Source: Candidatus Sphingomonas colombiensis (lineage in GTDB: Bacteria; Pseudomonadota; Alphaproteobacteria; Sphingomonadales; Sphingomonadaceae). Taken from it: a stretch of DNA of 64,000 nucleotides. Positions 36,764 through 45,356 of the stretch are shown piece after piece (within the stretch, counting starts at the first letter, position 1; each line of letters starts with the position of its first letter). The notes below the pieces were generated by a model. It did not search any database. It was given only the letters and a program-made list of their open reading frames with translations, and was not told where the DNA came from. The stretch spans positions 999,501-1,063,500 of the forward strand of contig CP119315.1 of the NCBI GenBank assembly GCA_029202845.1, given 5' to 3'. The position numbers and the translations under genes were made by a program.

Positions 36764-38161
36764 ATGCAAGACGGCAACCTCGCAACCGCCCGTTACTTTC
36801 TCGTCGGGATCGGCGGATCGGGGATGATGCCGCTGGCGATGATCCTTGCCGGGCGCGGGGCGATCGTCGCAGGATCGGATCGTTCGCTCGATCAGGGCCG
36901 CGTGCCGGCCAAATTCGACGCGCTCAAGGCGATGGGCATCGCGCTTCATCCGCAGGACGGATCGGGCATCACCTCGCCCGAACAGATCGTCGTCGCCTCG
37001 GCAGCGGTGGAGGCGACCGTGGCCGATATCGTCGCGGCGGAGCGGCTCGGCTGCCCGCGCCTGACCCGCGCGGAGCTGAACGCGCGGCTGTTCAATGCAA
37101 GCCGCCTGCCGATCGGCGTGGCAGGCACTTCGGGCAAATCCACCGTCACCGGCATGATCGCGACGATCCTCGATGCGGCGGGGAGTGATCCGACGGTGAT
37201 GAACGGCGCGGTGATGAAGGATTTCGCACGCCCGGATCGCCCGTTCGCCAGCGCATTGGTCGGCGCGGGCGACGCTTATGTCAGCGAGGTGGATGAAAGC
37301 GACGGCTCGATCGCGCTTTATGTCCCGCGCATCGCGGTGCTCAACAATGTCAGCCTCGATCACAAATCGCTTGCCGAGTTGAACGAGCTGTTCGGCGATT
37401 TTATCGGCAAGGCGGCACACGCGATCGTCAACATCGACAATAGCGACGCCGCCACGCTCGCGCTGGCATTGCCGCGTGACCGCGTGACGAGCTTCGCGAT
37501 CGACCGCGAGGCCGATCTCCGCGCGAGCGATATCGTCGAGGAGCCGTTCGCGGTGAGCTTCTCGCTGCGCGGCCATCGCATCCGCCTCGCGGTGCCGGGG
37601 CGGCATAATGTGGCCAACGCGCTCGCCGCGATCGGCGCGGCGCTGGCGGCGGGCCTTGCGCTCGAACAGGCGATTGCGGGAATCACGCGCTTCACCGGGC
37701 TCAAGCGGCGCTTCGATCTGGTCGGAACGGCCGCGGGCGTCGCGGTGATCGACGATTTCGGCCACAACCCGGACAAGATCGCCGCCACGCTCGATACGCT
37801 CCATGCGTTTCCGGGGCGGCTGCTCGTGCTGTTCCAGCCGCACGGCTATGGCCCGCTCAAGGTGATGCGGTGCGAGCTGGTGACGATGTTCGCGAGCAAG
37901 CTCGCCGCCGGCGACCAGCTGGTAATGCCCGATCCGGTCTATCAGGGGGGCACCGTCAACCGCGAGGTGACGAGCGCCGATATCGTGGGTGATCTCTCGC
38001 TTGCTGGGGCCAGCGCCCGGCACATCGCCGATCGTGACGCGGCGGCCGCGCATCTCGTCGCGACCGCGCAGACCGGAGACCGGATCGTCGTGATGGGCGC
38101 GCGTGACGATACGCTGCCGCTGCTAGCGGCGCGGATGGTGGAGATGCTCGCCACGCGGTGA
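36764..38161 (+). CDS. Atypical Mur ligase (MurC/Mpl-like)
   Basis: 465 residues with the three Mur ligase domains: N-terminal Rossmann block (FLVGIGGSGMMPLAMILAGRG), P-loop at 121-127, and C-terminal block with IDDFGHNPDKIAATL. It departs from MurC and Mpl consensus: the P-loop is GTSGKST instead of GTHGKTT, and HHP is HNP. The C-terminal VFQP-like block reads LFQPHGYGPLKVMR. Mpl ligates recycled tripeptide to UDP-MurNAc, MurC adds L-Ala. Next to ldcA, recycling is the more attractive role, but the substrate is not proven by sequence. The following hydrolase begins at or just after its stop. Confidence 0.82.
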   Translation: MQDGNLATARYFLVGIGGSGMMPLAMILAGRGAIVAGSDRSLDQGRVPAKFDALKAMGIALHPQDGSGITSPEQIVVASAAVEATVADIVAAERLGCPRLTRAELNARLFNASRLPIGVAGTSGKSTVTGMIATILDAAGSDPTVMNGAVMKDFARPDRPFASALVGAGDAYVSEVDESDGSIALYVPRIAVLNNVSLDHKSLAELNELFGDFIGKAAHAIVNIDNSDAATLALALPRDRVTSFAIDREADLRASDIVEEPFAVSFSLRGHRIRLAVPGRHNVANALAAIGAALAAGLALEQAIAGITRFTGLKRRFDLVGTAAGVAVIDDFGHNPDKIAATLDTLHAFPGRLLVLFQPHGYGPLKVMRCELVTMFASKLAAGDQLVMPDPVYQGGTVNREVTSADIVGDLSLAGASARHIADRDAAAAHLVATAQTGDRIVVMGARDDTLPLLAARMVEMLATR

Positions 38162-38202
38162 GCGGCTGGCGCTTCCGCACCACCGCCCCTAGATGCAGGG
38201 CC

Positions 38203-38907
38203 ATGCGTCCCCGTCTTGCTTTTCGCCACACGCCGGGCACCGGCCCGACCGTGATCTTCCTCCCCGGCTATGCCTCCGACATGGAGGGCACCAAGGCGCT
38301 CGCGCTCGAACAATGGGCGCGCGCCAACGGGCGGGCGTTCCTCCGGTTCGATTATGGCGGCTGCGGCGCGAGCGAGGGCAAGTTCGAGGAGCAATCCTTC
38401 GCCGACTGGCGCGATGATGCGCTGGCGATGATCGACGAGGTCGCGCAGGGCCCCGTGGTGCTCGTCGGCTCCTCGATGGGCGGCTGGATCATGCTGTCGG
38501 CGGCGAAAGCGCGGCCGGATCGCGTCGTCGCCTGTGTCGGCATCGCGCCCGCGCCCGATTTCACCGACTGGGGCTTTTCCACCGACGAGAAGATGCGGCT
38601 GTTGCAGGAAGGCCGGATCGAGCGCGCCAATCCCTATGGCCCCGAGCCGACCGTCTACACCGCGCGCTTCTGGCAATCGGGCGAGGCCAACCGGCTGATG
38701 TTCGGCGAGATTCCGATCGATTGCCCGGTGCGGCTGGTGCAGGGCCAGCGCGATCCCGACGTGCCGTGGCATCGCGCCGGGCGGCTCGCGGAGCTGATCC
38801 GTTCAGCCGATGTGCAGACCTGGCTGGTCAAGGATGGCGATCACCGCCTGTCGCGCGATGCCGATATCGCGCTGATCGTTCGCGCGGTGGAGGATGTGTT
38901 GCGATGA
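38203..38907 (+). CDS. Alpha/beta hydrolase
   Basis: 234 residues. Nucleophile Ser91 lies in the elbow GSSMGG, with Asp183/185 in GQRDPDVPW and His213 in DGDHRLS completing the triad. The oxyanion region reads FLPGYASDMEGTKA near residue 19. Family members with this N-terminal block are thioesterase or serine esterase-like (ABHD10-like); the substrate is unknown. A GTG at 38158 that overlaps the ligase stop (GTGA) is an alternative start giving 249 residues. The next gene overlaps by ATGA. Confidence 0.85.
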   Translation: MRPRLAFRHTPGTGPTVIFLPGYASDMEGTKALALEQWARANGRAFLRFDYGGCGASEGKFEEQSFADWRDDALAMIDEVAQGPVVLVGSSMGGWIMLSAAKARPDRVVACVGIAPAPDFTDWGFSTDEKMRLLQEGRIERANPYGPEPTVYTARFWQSGEANRLMFGEIPIDCPVRLVQGQRDPDVPWHRAGRLAELIRSADVQTWLVKDGDHRLSRDADIALIVRAVEDVLR

Positions 38908-39626
38908 TCCCGCTGTTCGCGCTGCTGCTCGCCGCCGAAGATCCCGCCACGCGCTGCGTATCGATGGTGCGTGAGGATCCCGTGGAGGCTGAGCGGATGG
39001 CGGAGCGCTGGTCGCTGGCGGGCGGCACGGCGAAGGCCAAGCAATGCCTCGGCCTCGCGCTCACCGAACAGGCGCGATACGGCGAAGCGGCGATCGCCTT
39101 CGAGGATGCCGCGCGACAGGCCGAACTCGCGAAAGACGCTATGGCCGCCACCTATTGGGCGGAATCCGGCAACGCGCAGCTCGCCGCCGGACAGACCGCC
39201 AGGGCACGCACCGCGCTGGACGCGGCGCTGGCCGCGGGGACATTGCAGGGGTTGCAGCTCGGCGAAGCGCATCTCGATCGCGCCCGCGCTTTGGTCGCGG
39301 CGGGCGACACGGCGGGCGCCCGCGCCGATCTCGACGTGGCAACACGCGAGGCGGCGGCGGACCCGCTGGCATGGCTGCTCTCCGCGACGCTCGCGCGGCG
39401 AATGGGTGATCTGCCGCGCGCCCGTGCCGATATCGCCGCGGCGCTGAAACGCTCGCCCGATGACGCGCAGGTGCAGCTCGAGGCAGGCAATATCGCCGCG
39501 CTTTCCGGTGACGAAACCGGCGCCAAAACCGCATGGAGCGCGGCGCAGCGGATCGCCCCGATCGCACCGGCGGGGGTTGCGGCGACGAAGGCGCTGGCCC
39601 AATTCGAAGCCGACAAGGCGAAATGA
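38904..39626 (+). CDS. Tetratricopeptide-like repeat protein, probably exported
   Basis: 240 residues. The start overlaps the hydrolase stop (ATGA). A short hydrophobic N-terminus (MIPLFALLLAAE) may be a signal. The rest is repeated helix pairs with TPR spacing (for example LGLALTEQARYGEAAIAFEDAARQAE, then WAESGNAQLAAGQTARARTALDAALAAG). TPR proteins act as scaffolds; no partner can be named. The co-directional neighbours suggest a shared transcript from the Mur ligase to glyoxalase II. Confidence 0.82.
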   Translation: MIPLFALLLAAEDPATRCVSMVREDPVEAERMAERWSLAGGTAKAKQCLGLALTEQARYGEAAIAFEDAARQAELAKDAMAATYWAESGNAQLAAGQTARARTALDAALAAGTLQGLQLGEAHLDRARALVAAGDTAGARADLDVATREAAADPLAWLLSATLARRMGDLPRARADIAAALKRSPDDAQVQLEAGNIAALSGDETGAKTAWSAAQRIAPIAPAGVAATKALAQFEADKAK

Positions 39627-39651
39627 CGCATTTTCCCGACGGGAGCCGAAC

Positions 39652-40101
39652 ATGAAATACCTCCACACGATGATCCGCGTGACCGAGCCGGACAAGACGA
39701 TCGCCTTCCTGGAACTCGTCGGACTGAAAGAAGTGCGGCGGATGGAGAGCGAGGCGGGCCGCTTCACGCTGATCTTCCTCGCCGCGCCCGGCGACATGAA
39801 CGCACCCGGCGAACGCGCCGAGGCGGAGGTGGAACTCACCTATAACTGGCCGACCGAGGGCAAGGAGCCGGAAGTTTATACCGGCGGCCGCAATTTCGGC
39901 CACCTCGCCTATCGCGTCGACGATATCTACGCGACGTGCCAGCGCATCATGGATGCGGGCTATACGATCAACCGCCCGCCGCGCGACGGGCATATGGCGT
40001 TCGTGCGGACGCCGGACGGCATCTCGATCGAGTTGCTGCAGGATGGCGTGCTCCCCCCGCAGGAGCCATGGGCGTCCATGCCCAACACCGGCAATTGGTG
40101 A
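39652..40101 (+). CDS. gloA: Lactoylglutathione lyase (glyoxalase I)
   Basis: 149 residues from the ATG at 39652, with GGGAG about 7 nt upstream. All four metal ligands of the bacterial enzyme align: His5, Glu61 (in EVELTYNW), His84 (in NFGHLAY) and Glu127 (in ISIELL). It isomerises the methylglyoxal-glutathione hemithioacetal to S-D-lactoylglutathione. Glyoxalase II is encoded 1.06 kb downstream on the same strand, with a nitronate monooxygenase gene between. Confidence 0.93.
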   Translation: MKYLHTMIRVTEPDKTIAFLELVGLKEVRRMESEAGRFTLIFLAAPGDMNAPGERAEAEVELTYNWPTEGKEPEVYTGGRNFGHLAYRVDDIYATCQRIMDAGYTINRPPRDGHMAFVRTPDGISIELLQDGVLPPQEPWASMPNTGNW

Positions 40102-40107
40102 GATAGC

Positions 40108-41166
40108 ATGCGCGCGCCGGCCGATTTCTTCACCTCGCTCGGCGCGCGATGGCCCGTCATTCAGGCGCCGATGGCCAATTTCGGCGACGCGACGCTCGCG
40201 ATCGCGGCGATCCGGGGCGGCGGGATCGGATCGCTGGCCGGGGCGATGTTCACGCCCGATCGATTGCTTACCGAGGTCGCCACGGCGCGCGCCGCCGTCT
40301 CCGGGCCGCTCAACCTCAACTTCTTCTGCCACACGCCGCCGACCGACACCGATGACGCGGCATGGCGCGCCGCACTCGCCCCCTTCTATGCGGCGGAGGG
40401 GGTTGCCGCCGATGGCCCCGCGCCGCCGCCACGCCGTCCATTCGACGCGGACGCGGCGCGCGCGGTGGAAGAGGTGCGGCCAGAGATCGTCAGCTTTCAC
40501 TTCGGCCTGCCCGCGCCGGATCTGCTCGCCCGCGTTCGCGCGACCGGTGCGCGCGTGATCGGCAATGCGACGACCGTGGCGGAGGCGCGCTGGCTTGCGG
40601 CCAATGGCTGCGACGCGATCATCGCGCAGGGTTTCGAGGCCGGGGGCCATGCCGGCTATTTCCTCGCCGATCATCGCCCGATCGGCACCTTCGCATTGGT
40701 GCCGCAGGTCGTGGACGCGGTGGAGGTGCCGGTGATCGCGGCGGGCGGCATCGCGGATGCACGCGGCGCGGCGGCGGCGATAGCGCTCGGCGCCAGCGGC
40801 ATACAGGCCGGCACCGCCTATCTGATGACCGATGACAGCAACGCGAGCGCGATCCACCGCGCGGCTTTGGCGGCGTCGGCAAGTGACGACAGCGTGTTCA
40901 CCAACGTCTTTTCCGGGCGGCTCGCGCGCGGCGTGCGCAATCGCCTGATCGATGCGATGGGGCCGGTAAGCGCGGCCACGCCGCCCTTCCCGCTCGCGGC
41001 GGCAGCGATCGCCCCGCTGCGTGCGACGGCCGAAGCCGCAGGACGCGGCGATTATTCGTCGCTTTGGGCCGGGCAGGGCGCGCCGCTCGCCCATAAGCGC
41101 CACGCCGCCGATCTCACCGAAATGCTGGGCGCCGCCGCGCTCGCCGCCCGAAGGAGCCTCGCATGA
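40108..41166 (+). CDS. Nitronate monooxygenase (NMO/2-nitropropane dioxygenase family)
   Basis: 352 residues, FMN-dependent TIM barrel. The family start (WPVIQAPMANFGDATLAIAAI), GGIGSLAG and the phosphate-binding IAAGGIADARGAAAAIALGA are all visible, and QGFEAGGHAGYF fits the NMO group. Family members oxidise alkyl nitronates such as propionate-3-nitronate to less toxic products. Its position between glyoxalase I (6 bp upstream) and glyoxalase II (ATGA overlap downstream) places it in a detoxification operon. Confidence 0.88.
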   Translation: MRAPADFFTSLGARWPVIQAPMANFGDATLAIAAIRGGGIGSLAGAMFTPDRLLTEVATARAAVSGPLNLNFFCHTPPTDTDDAAWRAALAPFYAAEGVAADGPAPPPRRPFDADAARAVEEVRPEIVSFHFGLPAPDLLARVRATGARVIGNATTVAEARWLAANGCDAIIAQGFEAGGHAGYFLADHRPIGTFALVPQVVDAVEVPVIAAGGIADARGAAAAIALGASGIQAGTAYLMTDDSNASAIHRAALAASASDDSVFTNVFSGRLARGVRNRLIDAMGPVSAATPPFPLAAAAIAPLRATAEAAGRGDYSSLWAGQGAPLAHKRHAADLTEMLGAAALAARRSLA

Positions 41167-41900
41167 CCACCCACCTCGACGTGATCCGCGTTCCCGTGCT
41201 CAACGACAATTACAGCTGGCTCGTTCACGACCTTGAGAGCGGCGAGACGATGGTGGTCGATCCCGGCGAGGCGCAGCCGCTGCTAGACGCGGCCGCCGCG
41301 CGCGGCTGGACGATCACGCAGGTGTGGAACACGCATTGGCACCCCGATCATGTCGGCGGCAATGCGGCGATCGCCGCCGCGACCGGCGCAACGGTGATCG
41401 GACCGGAGGCGGAACGGGCGAAAATCGGTCATCTCGATCATGGCGTCGGCGAAGGCGATACGGTGACGCTCGGCGGCCATCGCGCAACCGTGCTGGCGGT
41501 GCCGGGGCATACCGCCGGGCACATCGCGTTCCATTTCGCCGGTGATCACGCGGTGTTCACCGGCGACACGTTGTTCGCGATGGGCTGCGGCCGTCTGTTC
41601 GAGGGCGATGCCGCACAGATGCTGGCCAACATGCGCCGCTTCGCCGCGATGCCGGGCGAAACGCAGGTCTATTGCGGGCATGAATATACCCAGTCGAACG
41701 GCCGTTTCGCGCTGGTCACCGAACCAGACAATCACGCGATCCGCGCGCGGATGATCGAGGTGGATGCAGCGCGCGCGGCGGGCGAGGCGACCGTGCCGAC
41801 CACCATCGCGCTGGAATGCGCGACCAACCCGTTTCTGCGCGCGCGCGATGCTGAAACGCTCGCCGCGCGGCGCCGGGCAAAGGATGAATTTCGCGGCTGA
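41163..41900 (+). CDS. gloB: Hydroxyacylglutathione hydrolase (glyoxalase II)
   Basis: 245 residues. The metallo-beta-lactamase fold zinc motif THWHPDHVGG lies at 57-66 (His58, His60, Asp62, His63), with PGHTAGH and FTGDTLFAMGCGRLFEG after it. The C-terminal block (EYTQSNGRFALVTEPDN, NPFLRA) is the glutathione-binding domain of GloB. It hydrolyses S-D-lactoylglutathione to D-lactate and glutathione, completing the pathway begun by gloA at 39652. The start overlaps the NMO stop. Confidence 0.95.
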   Translation: MTTHLDVIRVPVLNDNYSWLVHDLESGETMVVDPGEAQPLLDAAAARGWTITQVWNTHWHPDHVGGNAAIAAATGATVIGPEAERAKIGHLDHGVGEGDTVTLGGHRATVLAVPGHTAGHIAFHFAGDHAVFTGDTLFAMGCGRLFEGDAAQMLANMRRFAAMPGETQVYCGHEYTQSNGRFALVTEPDNHAIRARMIEVDAARAAGEATVPTTIALECATNPFLRARDAETLAARRRAKDEFRG

Positions 41901-41941
41901 TATCCCTATCTTGTGTACGGGGTGATGAAGGAGTTGTTGCT

Positions 41942-42349
41942 ATGCGTATGATCCTCATTCCACTGGCTGCCGCCGCTTTTGGCGCCGGGGCCGTCGCGAT
42001 TGCCCAGTCGTCGCCGAACGACCGCGCCGCCGCCAACGAGGCCGCGTTTCAGAAGGAGGTGCAGGGCCTGACCCCCGGCAAGCCGACCGACTGCATCGAT
42101 ACGCGCTTCAATCAGACATCGTTGAAGGCGATCGGCCCGCGCCTGATCTACCGCGTCAACTCGAAGAAGCTTTACGTGAACGATACGGCGGGCGGTTGCG
42201 AAGGCGTGGCGCGTGGCGATGCGCTGGTGACCAAGCAATTCACCTCGCAATTATGCCGCGGCGATATCGCGCGGACGGTCGATATGACCTCGCGGATCAA
42301 TACCGGCAGTTGCGCGCTGGGCAACTTCGTCCCCTATCAAGCGAACTGA
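41942..42349 (+). CDS. Exported four-cysteine protein of unknown function
   Basis: 135 residues. A signal peptide (MRMILIPLAAAAFGAGAVAIAQ) is followed by a mature part with four cysteines (TDCID, GGCEG, QLCRG, GSCALG), consistent with two periplasmic disulfide bonds. AAGGAG lies about 9 nt before the ATG. Similar short exported proteins occur widely in sphingomonads without known function. It follows gloB by 41 bp on the same strand but may have its own promoter. Confidence 0.78.
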   Translation: MRMILIPLAAAAFGAGAVAIAQSSPNDRAAANEAAFQKEVQGLTPGKPTDCIDTRFNQTSLKAIGPRLIYRVNSKKLYVNDTAGGCEGVARGDALVTKQFTSQLCRGDIARTVDMTSRINTGSCALGNFVPYQAN

Positions 42350-42376
42350 ATTTCCGGCACGATATCCGTCATCACG

Positions 42377-42411
42377 GGCCGCGCGATCCTTCCGGTAACC
42401 GGCGCGCGGCC
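42377..42411 (+). other. Hairpin in the leader of the cystathionine gamma-synthase-family gene
   Basis: Outer arms GGCCGCGCG (42377-42385) and CGCGCGGCC (42403-42411) pair perfectly. An inner CCGG-TAA-CCGG can extend it. It lies 15 bp before the downstream start and 27 bp after the upstream stop, with no T-run. It may end the upstream transcript or affect translation of the next gene; I found no match to a known riboswitch class by eye. Confidence 0.45.
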
Positions 42412-42426
42412 GATCGTTCGGAGATC

Positions 42427-43749
42427 ATGATGACCAAGAAAACCGAAGCCGGCCCGAGTGATGTCGCGCGGCATGGCTCGCAGCGCCCCGCGATCGAGCG
42501 GATCGGCGGCCGCAAGCTGAAGCCGGCGACGCTGATGATGGGGCACGGCTATGATCCGGCGCTGTCGGAAGGCGCGCTGAAGCCGCCGATCTTCCTCACC
42601 TCCACCTTCGTCTTCCCCAGCGCGGCGGCGGGCAAGCGCCATTTCGAGGGCGTGACCGGCAAGCGCCCGGGCGGCGCGGAGGGGCTGGTCTATTCGCGTT
42701 TCAACGGCCCCAATCAGGAAATTCTGGAGGATCGCCTCGCCGTCTGGGAAGAGGCAGAAGACGCACTCGCTTTTTCCTCCGGCATGTCCGCTATCGCCAC
42801 GCTATTCCTGTCGATGGTCGAACCCGGGGACACGATTGTCCACTCCGGCCCCCTCTATGCCGCAACCGAAACCCTGATCGCCCGCATTCTTGGGCGTTTC
42901 GGGGTGAAATGGCTCGATTTCCCCGCCGGCGCGACGCGCGCGGAAATCGACGCGGTGATGACGGAGGCGGCGAAGGGCAAGGTCGCGCTGATCTACCTCG
43001 AAAGCCCCGCCAACCCGACCAACGCGCTGGTCGACGTTGAGGCGGTGGCGGCGAGCCGCGACGCGATCTTCGCCGGCCAGGCGACAAAGCCGCCGATCGC
43101 GATCGACAACACCTTCCTCGGCCCGCTCTGGCATCGCCCGTTGCGCCATGGCGCGGATATCGTGGTCTATTCGCTGACCAAATATGCCGGCGGCCATAGC
43201 GATCTCGTCGCCGGCGGGGTGCTCGGAACGAAGGCGCACATCAACACGATCCGGCTGATGCGTAATACGATCGGCACGATCTGCGACCCGAACACCGCGT
43301 GGATGCTACTGCGCTCGCTGGAGACGCTGGAATTGCGGATGAGCCGCGCAGGCGAGAATGCGGCCAAGGTCTGCGCCTTTCTCGCGGATCATCCCAATGT
43401 TGAGCGCGTCGGTTATCTCGGCTTTCTCGAAGGCGGCAAGGATGCGCGGCAGGCCGATATCTATCGCCGCCATTGCAGCGGCGCGGGATCGACCTTCTCG
43501 CTTTACCTCAAAGGCGGCGAGGCGGAGGCGTTCCGTTTCCTTGATGCGTTGCGCATCGCCAAGCTGGCGGTCAGCCTCGGCGGCACCGAGACGCTGGCGA
43601 GCCACCCGGCGGCAATGACGCATCTGTCGGTCGCGGACGCGCGCAAACAGGCGTTGGGCATCACGGACAATCTCGTGCGCATCTCGATCGGCGTGGAGGA
43701 CGCCGACGATCTGATCGCCGATTTCGCACAGGCACTCGACGCGATCTGA
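42427..43749 (+). CDS. Cystathionine gamma-synthase-family PLP enzyme
   Basis: 440 residues. The fold-type I PLP lysine is Lys252 in YSLTKYAGGHSD, with family motifs LVYSRFNGPNQEILEDRLA and LAFSSGMSAIATLFLS, and LVRISIGVEDADDLIADF at the C-terminus. The family includes cystathionine gamma-synthase, cystathionine gamma-lyase and methionine gamma-lyase. The N-terminal 40-residue extension rich in charged residues matches the subgroup annotated as cystathionine gamma-synthase family. It likely serves sulfur amino acid metabolism, but the exact reaction is not decided. Two tandem ATG codons (42427/42430) leave the start ambiguous. Confidence 0.9.
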   Translation: MMTKKTEAGPSDVARHGSQRPAIERIGGRKLKPATLMMGHGYDPALSEGALKPPIFLTSTFVFPSAAAGKRHFEGVTGKRPGGAEGLVYSRFNGPNQEILEDRLAVWEEAEDALAFSSGMSAIATLFLSMVEPGDTIVHSGPLYAATETLIARILGRFGVKWLDFPAGATRAEIDAVMTEAAKGKVALIYLESPANPTNALVDVEAVAASRDAIFAGQATKPPIAIDNTFLGPLWHRPLRHGADIVVYSLTKYAGGHSDLVAGGVLGTKAHINTIRLMRNTIGTICDPNTAWMLLRSLETLELRMSRAGENAAKVCAFLADHPNVERVGYLGFLEGGKDARQADIYRRHCSGAGSTFSLYLKGGEAEAFRFLDALRIAKLAVSLGGTETLASHPAAMTHLSVADARKQALGITDNLVRISIGVEDADDLIADFAQALDAI

Positions 43750-43756
43750 TCCGGAT

Positions 43757-43781
43757 GGGGTGGAGGTTTGATCTCCACCCC
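43757..43781 (+). terminator. Hairpin terminator after the PLP enzyme
   Basis: A 9-bp stem GGGGTGGAG / CTCCACCCC with a 7-base loop begins 8 bp after the stop codon. The downstream sequence is ACGCCATTTAA, only weakly T-rich, so it is a modest intrinsic terminator. Confidence 0.6.
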
Positions 43782-43884
43782 ACGCCATTTAACGCGAACG
43801 ACTTACTTTCCCCTTCCCTCCCCGCGCATCACGCGGCATCCTGCACCACAAAGCGGCGCGTGACCGCAGATGGAGAGCGGTGAG

Positions 43885-45345
43885 ATGGCGAAGCGGATAG
43901 CGGTGGTTGGTGCAGGGATGGGCGGGCTGTGCGCGGCGATTCTCGCGCGACAGGCCGGGCATGAGGTAACGATTTACGAACATGGCGATTCGGTTGGCGG
44001 CACCTGGCGCGCGAACCGCTATCCGGGGGTCGCATGTGATGTGCCGGCGATCCTTTACCAATTCAGCTTCGCGCCCAATCCGCATTGGAGCCATCATTTC
44101 GCGCGCGGGGGAGAAATCCACGCCTACACCCGCTCGCTGGTCGATCAGTTCGGGCTTGGCGACTCGCTCCACCTCAATGAAGGCGTGACGCGCGCGAACT
44201 GGGACGAGGCCGCGCAGCATTGGACGATCGAAACCGAAAAGGGCGAGACGGGCACATTCGACGTGCTGGTCCCCGCGCTGGGCCAGCTCAGCCGTCCGAC
44301 CTTCCCCGATATCGCCGGAGTAGAGGATTTCGCCGGGCCCAAGTGGCACGCCGCCGATTGGCCCGCGGCGGCCGATCTTGCCGGCAAGCGCATCGGCGTG
44401 ATCGGATCGGCGGCGAGCGCCGTGCAATTGATCCCGGAGATCGCGAAGGAAGCCGGTCACCTAGTGGTCTTCCAGCGTACCCCCAATTGGTGCGTGCCGC
44501 GCAACGACCTCCCCGTGACGCCCGAAACCAAGATGCTGCTCGCCACCAATCTCGAAGCGGCGATGAAGCTCGGCGCGATGCAGCGGGAGATGATCTTCGA
44601 TCAGGCCGACGCGTTCTTCTGGCAGGCATTCCAGTGGACGCCGGAGGGGCGCGCCGCTTTCACCCGCACCGCGCTCGATCACCTCGAGGAGCAGGTGCCG
44701 GATGCCGAACTGCGCCGGAAGCTGACTCCCGATTATCCCGTCGGCTGCAAGCGCATCCTGATCACCGACGATTTCTATCCCGCGCTTATGCGCGACAATG
44801 TGACGCTGGAAACCGCCGCGATCGATCGGATCGAGGCTGGGGGCGTTCGTACGCGCGATGGCTTCCACGATCTCGACGTTTTGATCTTTGCCACCGGGTT
44901 CGAGACGACGCAGTGGAACTGGTCGATGGACGTCACCGGCAAGGGCGGCGAAACCCTGAAACACCGCTGGGCGGACGGGCCGGAAGCCTATCTCGGCATC
45001 ATGGTGTCGGGCTTCCCCAATATGTTCGTTCTCTACGGGCCGAACACCAATCTCGGGCATAATTCGATCAGCTTCATGATCGAGGCGCAGGTGAATTATA
45101 TGCTCAAGACACTCGCCGCGCTCGATACCGAGGGCGCGGCAGCGGCCGATGTTACGCCTGAAGGGCAGCGTCGCTTCTATCAGCGGATCGAACAGGCTCT
45201 ATCCGGCACGGTCTGGGCCGATCCGCATTGCAATAGCTGGTACAAGGCGGCGAACGGCCGCATCTACCAGAATTGGTCAGGCAATTGCGCGAGCTATGCC
45301 GAAGCCACCGCTAAAGTCGACCGCGAGGAGGTGGCGTTCGCGTAG
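43885..45345 (+). CDS. Flavin-containing/Baeyer-Villiger-type monooxygenase
   Basis: 486 residues from the ATG at 43885, with GGAG about 9 nt upstream. FAD-binding GAGMGG lies at 9-14, and the second Rossmann motif reads IGVIGSAASAVQ. The Baeyer-Villiger fingerprint FAGPKWHAADWP is at 149-160 (FxGxxxHxxxWP). The family inserts oxygen into ketones or oxidises soft heteroatoms using NADPH. The substrate is unknown. It is isolated from its neighbours and probably has its own promoter. Confidence 0.9.
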   Translation: MAKRIAVVGAGMGGLCAAILARQAGHEVTIYEHGDSVGGTWRANRYPGVACDVPAILYQFSFAPNPHWSHHFARGGEIHAYTRSLVDQFGLGDSLHLNEGVTRANWDEAAQHWTIETEKGETGTFDVLVPALGQLSRPTFPDIAGVEDFAGPKWHAADWPAAADLAGKRIGVIGSAASAVQLIPEIAKEAGHLVVFQRTPNWCVPRNDLPVTPETKMLLATNLEAAMKLGAMQREMIFDQADAFFWQAFQWTPEGRAAFTRTALDHLEEQVPDAELRRKLTPDYPVGCKRILITDDFYPALMRDNVTLETAAIDRIEAGGVRTRDGFHDLDVLIFATGFETTQWNWSMDVTGKGGETLKHRWADGPEAYLGIMVSGFPNMFVLYGPNTNLGHNSISFMIEAQVNYMLKTLAALDTEGAAAADVTPEGQRRFYQRIEQALSGTVWADPHCNSWYKAANGRIYQNWSGNCASYAEATAKVDREEVAFA

Positions 45346-45356
45346 CGCCGCCGTCG

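Noticed and set aside
36680..38053. A 457-codon minus-strand frame opposite the Mur ligase
   Set aside because: Antisense to a well-supported gene and low-complexity (His/Arg/Glu-rich) in sequence. It is a compositional artefact.
39139..41103. A 654-codon minus-strand frame opposite TPR, gloA and NMO
   Set aside because: It spans three good genes in antisense and shows no recognisable domain.
42350..42426. Possible SAM riboswitch before the PLP enzyme
   Set aside because: The hairpin is stable but lacks the conserved loops and pseudoknot partners of the SAM-II or SAM/SAH classes, as far as can be judged by eye.
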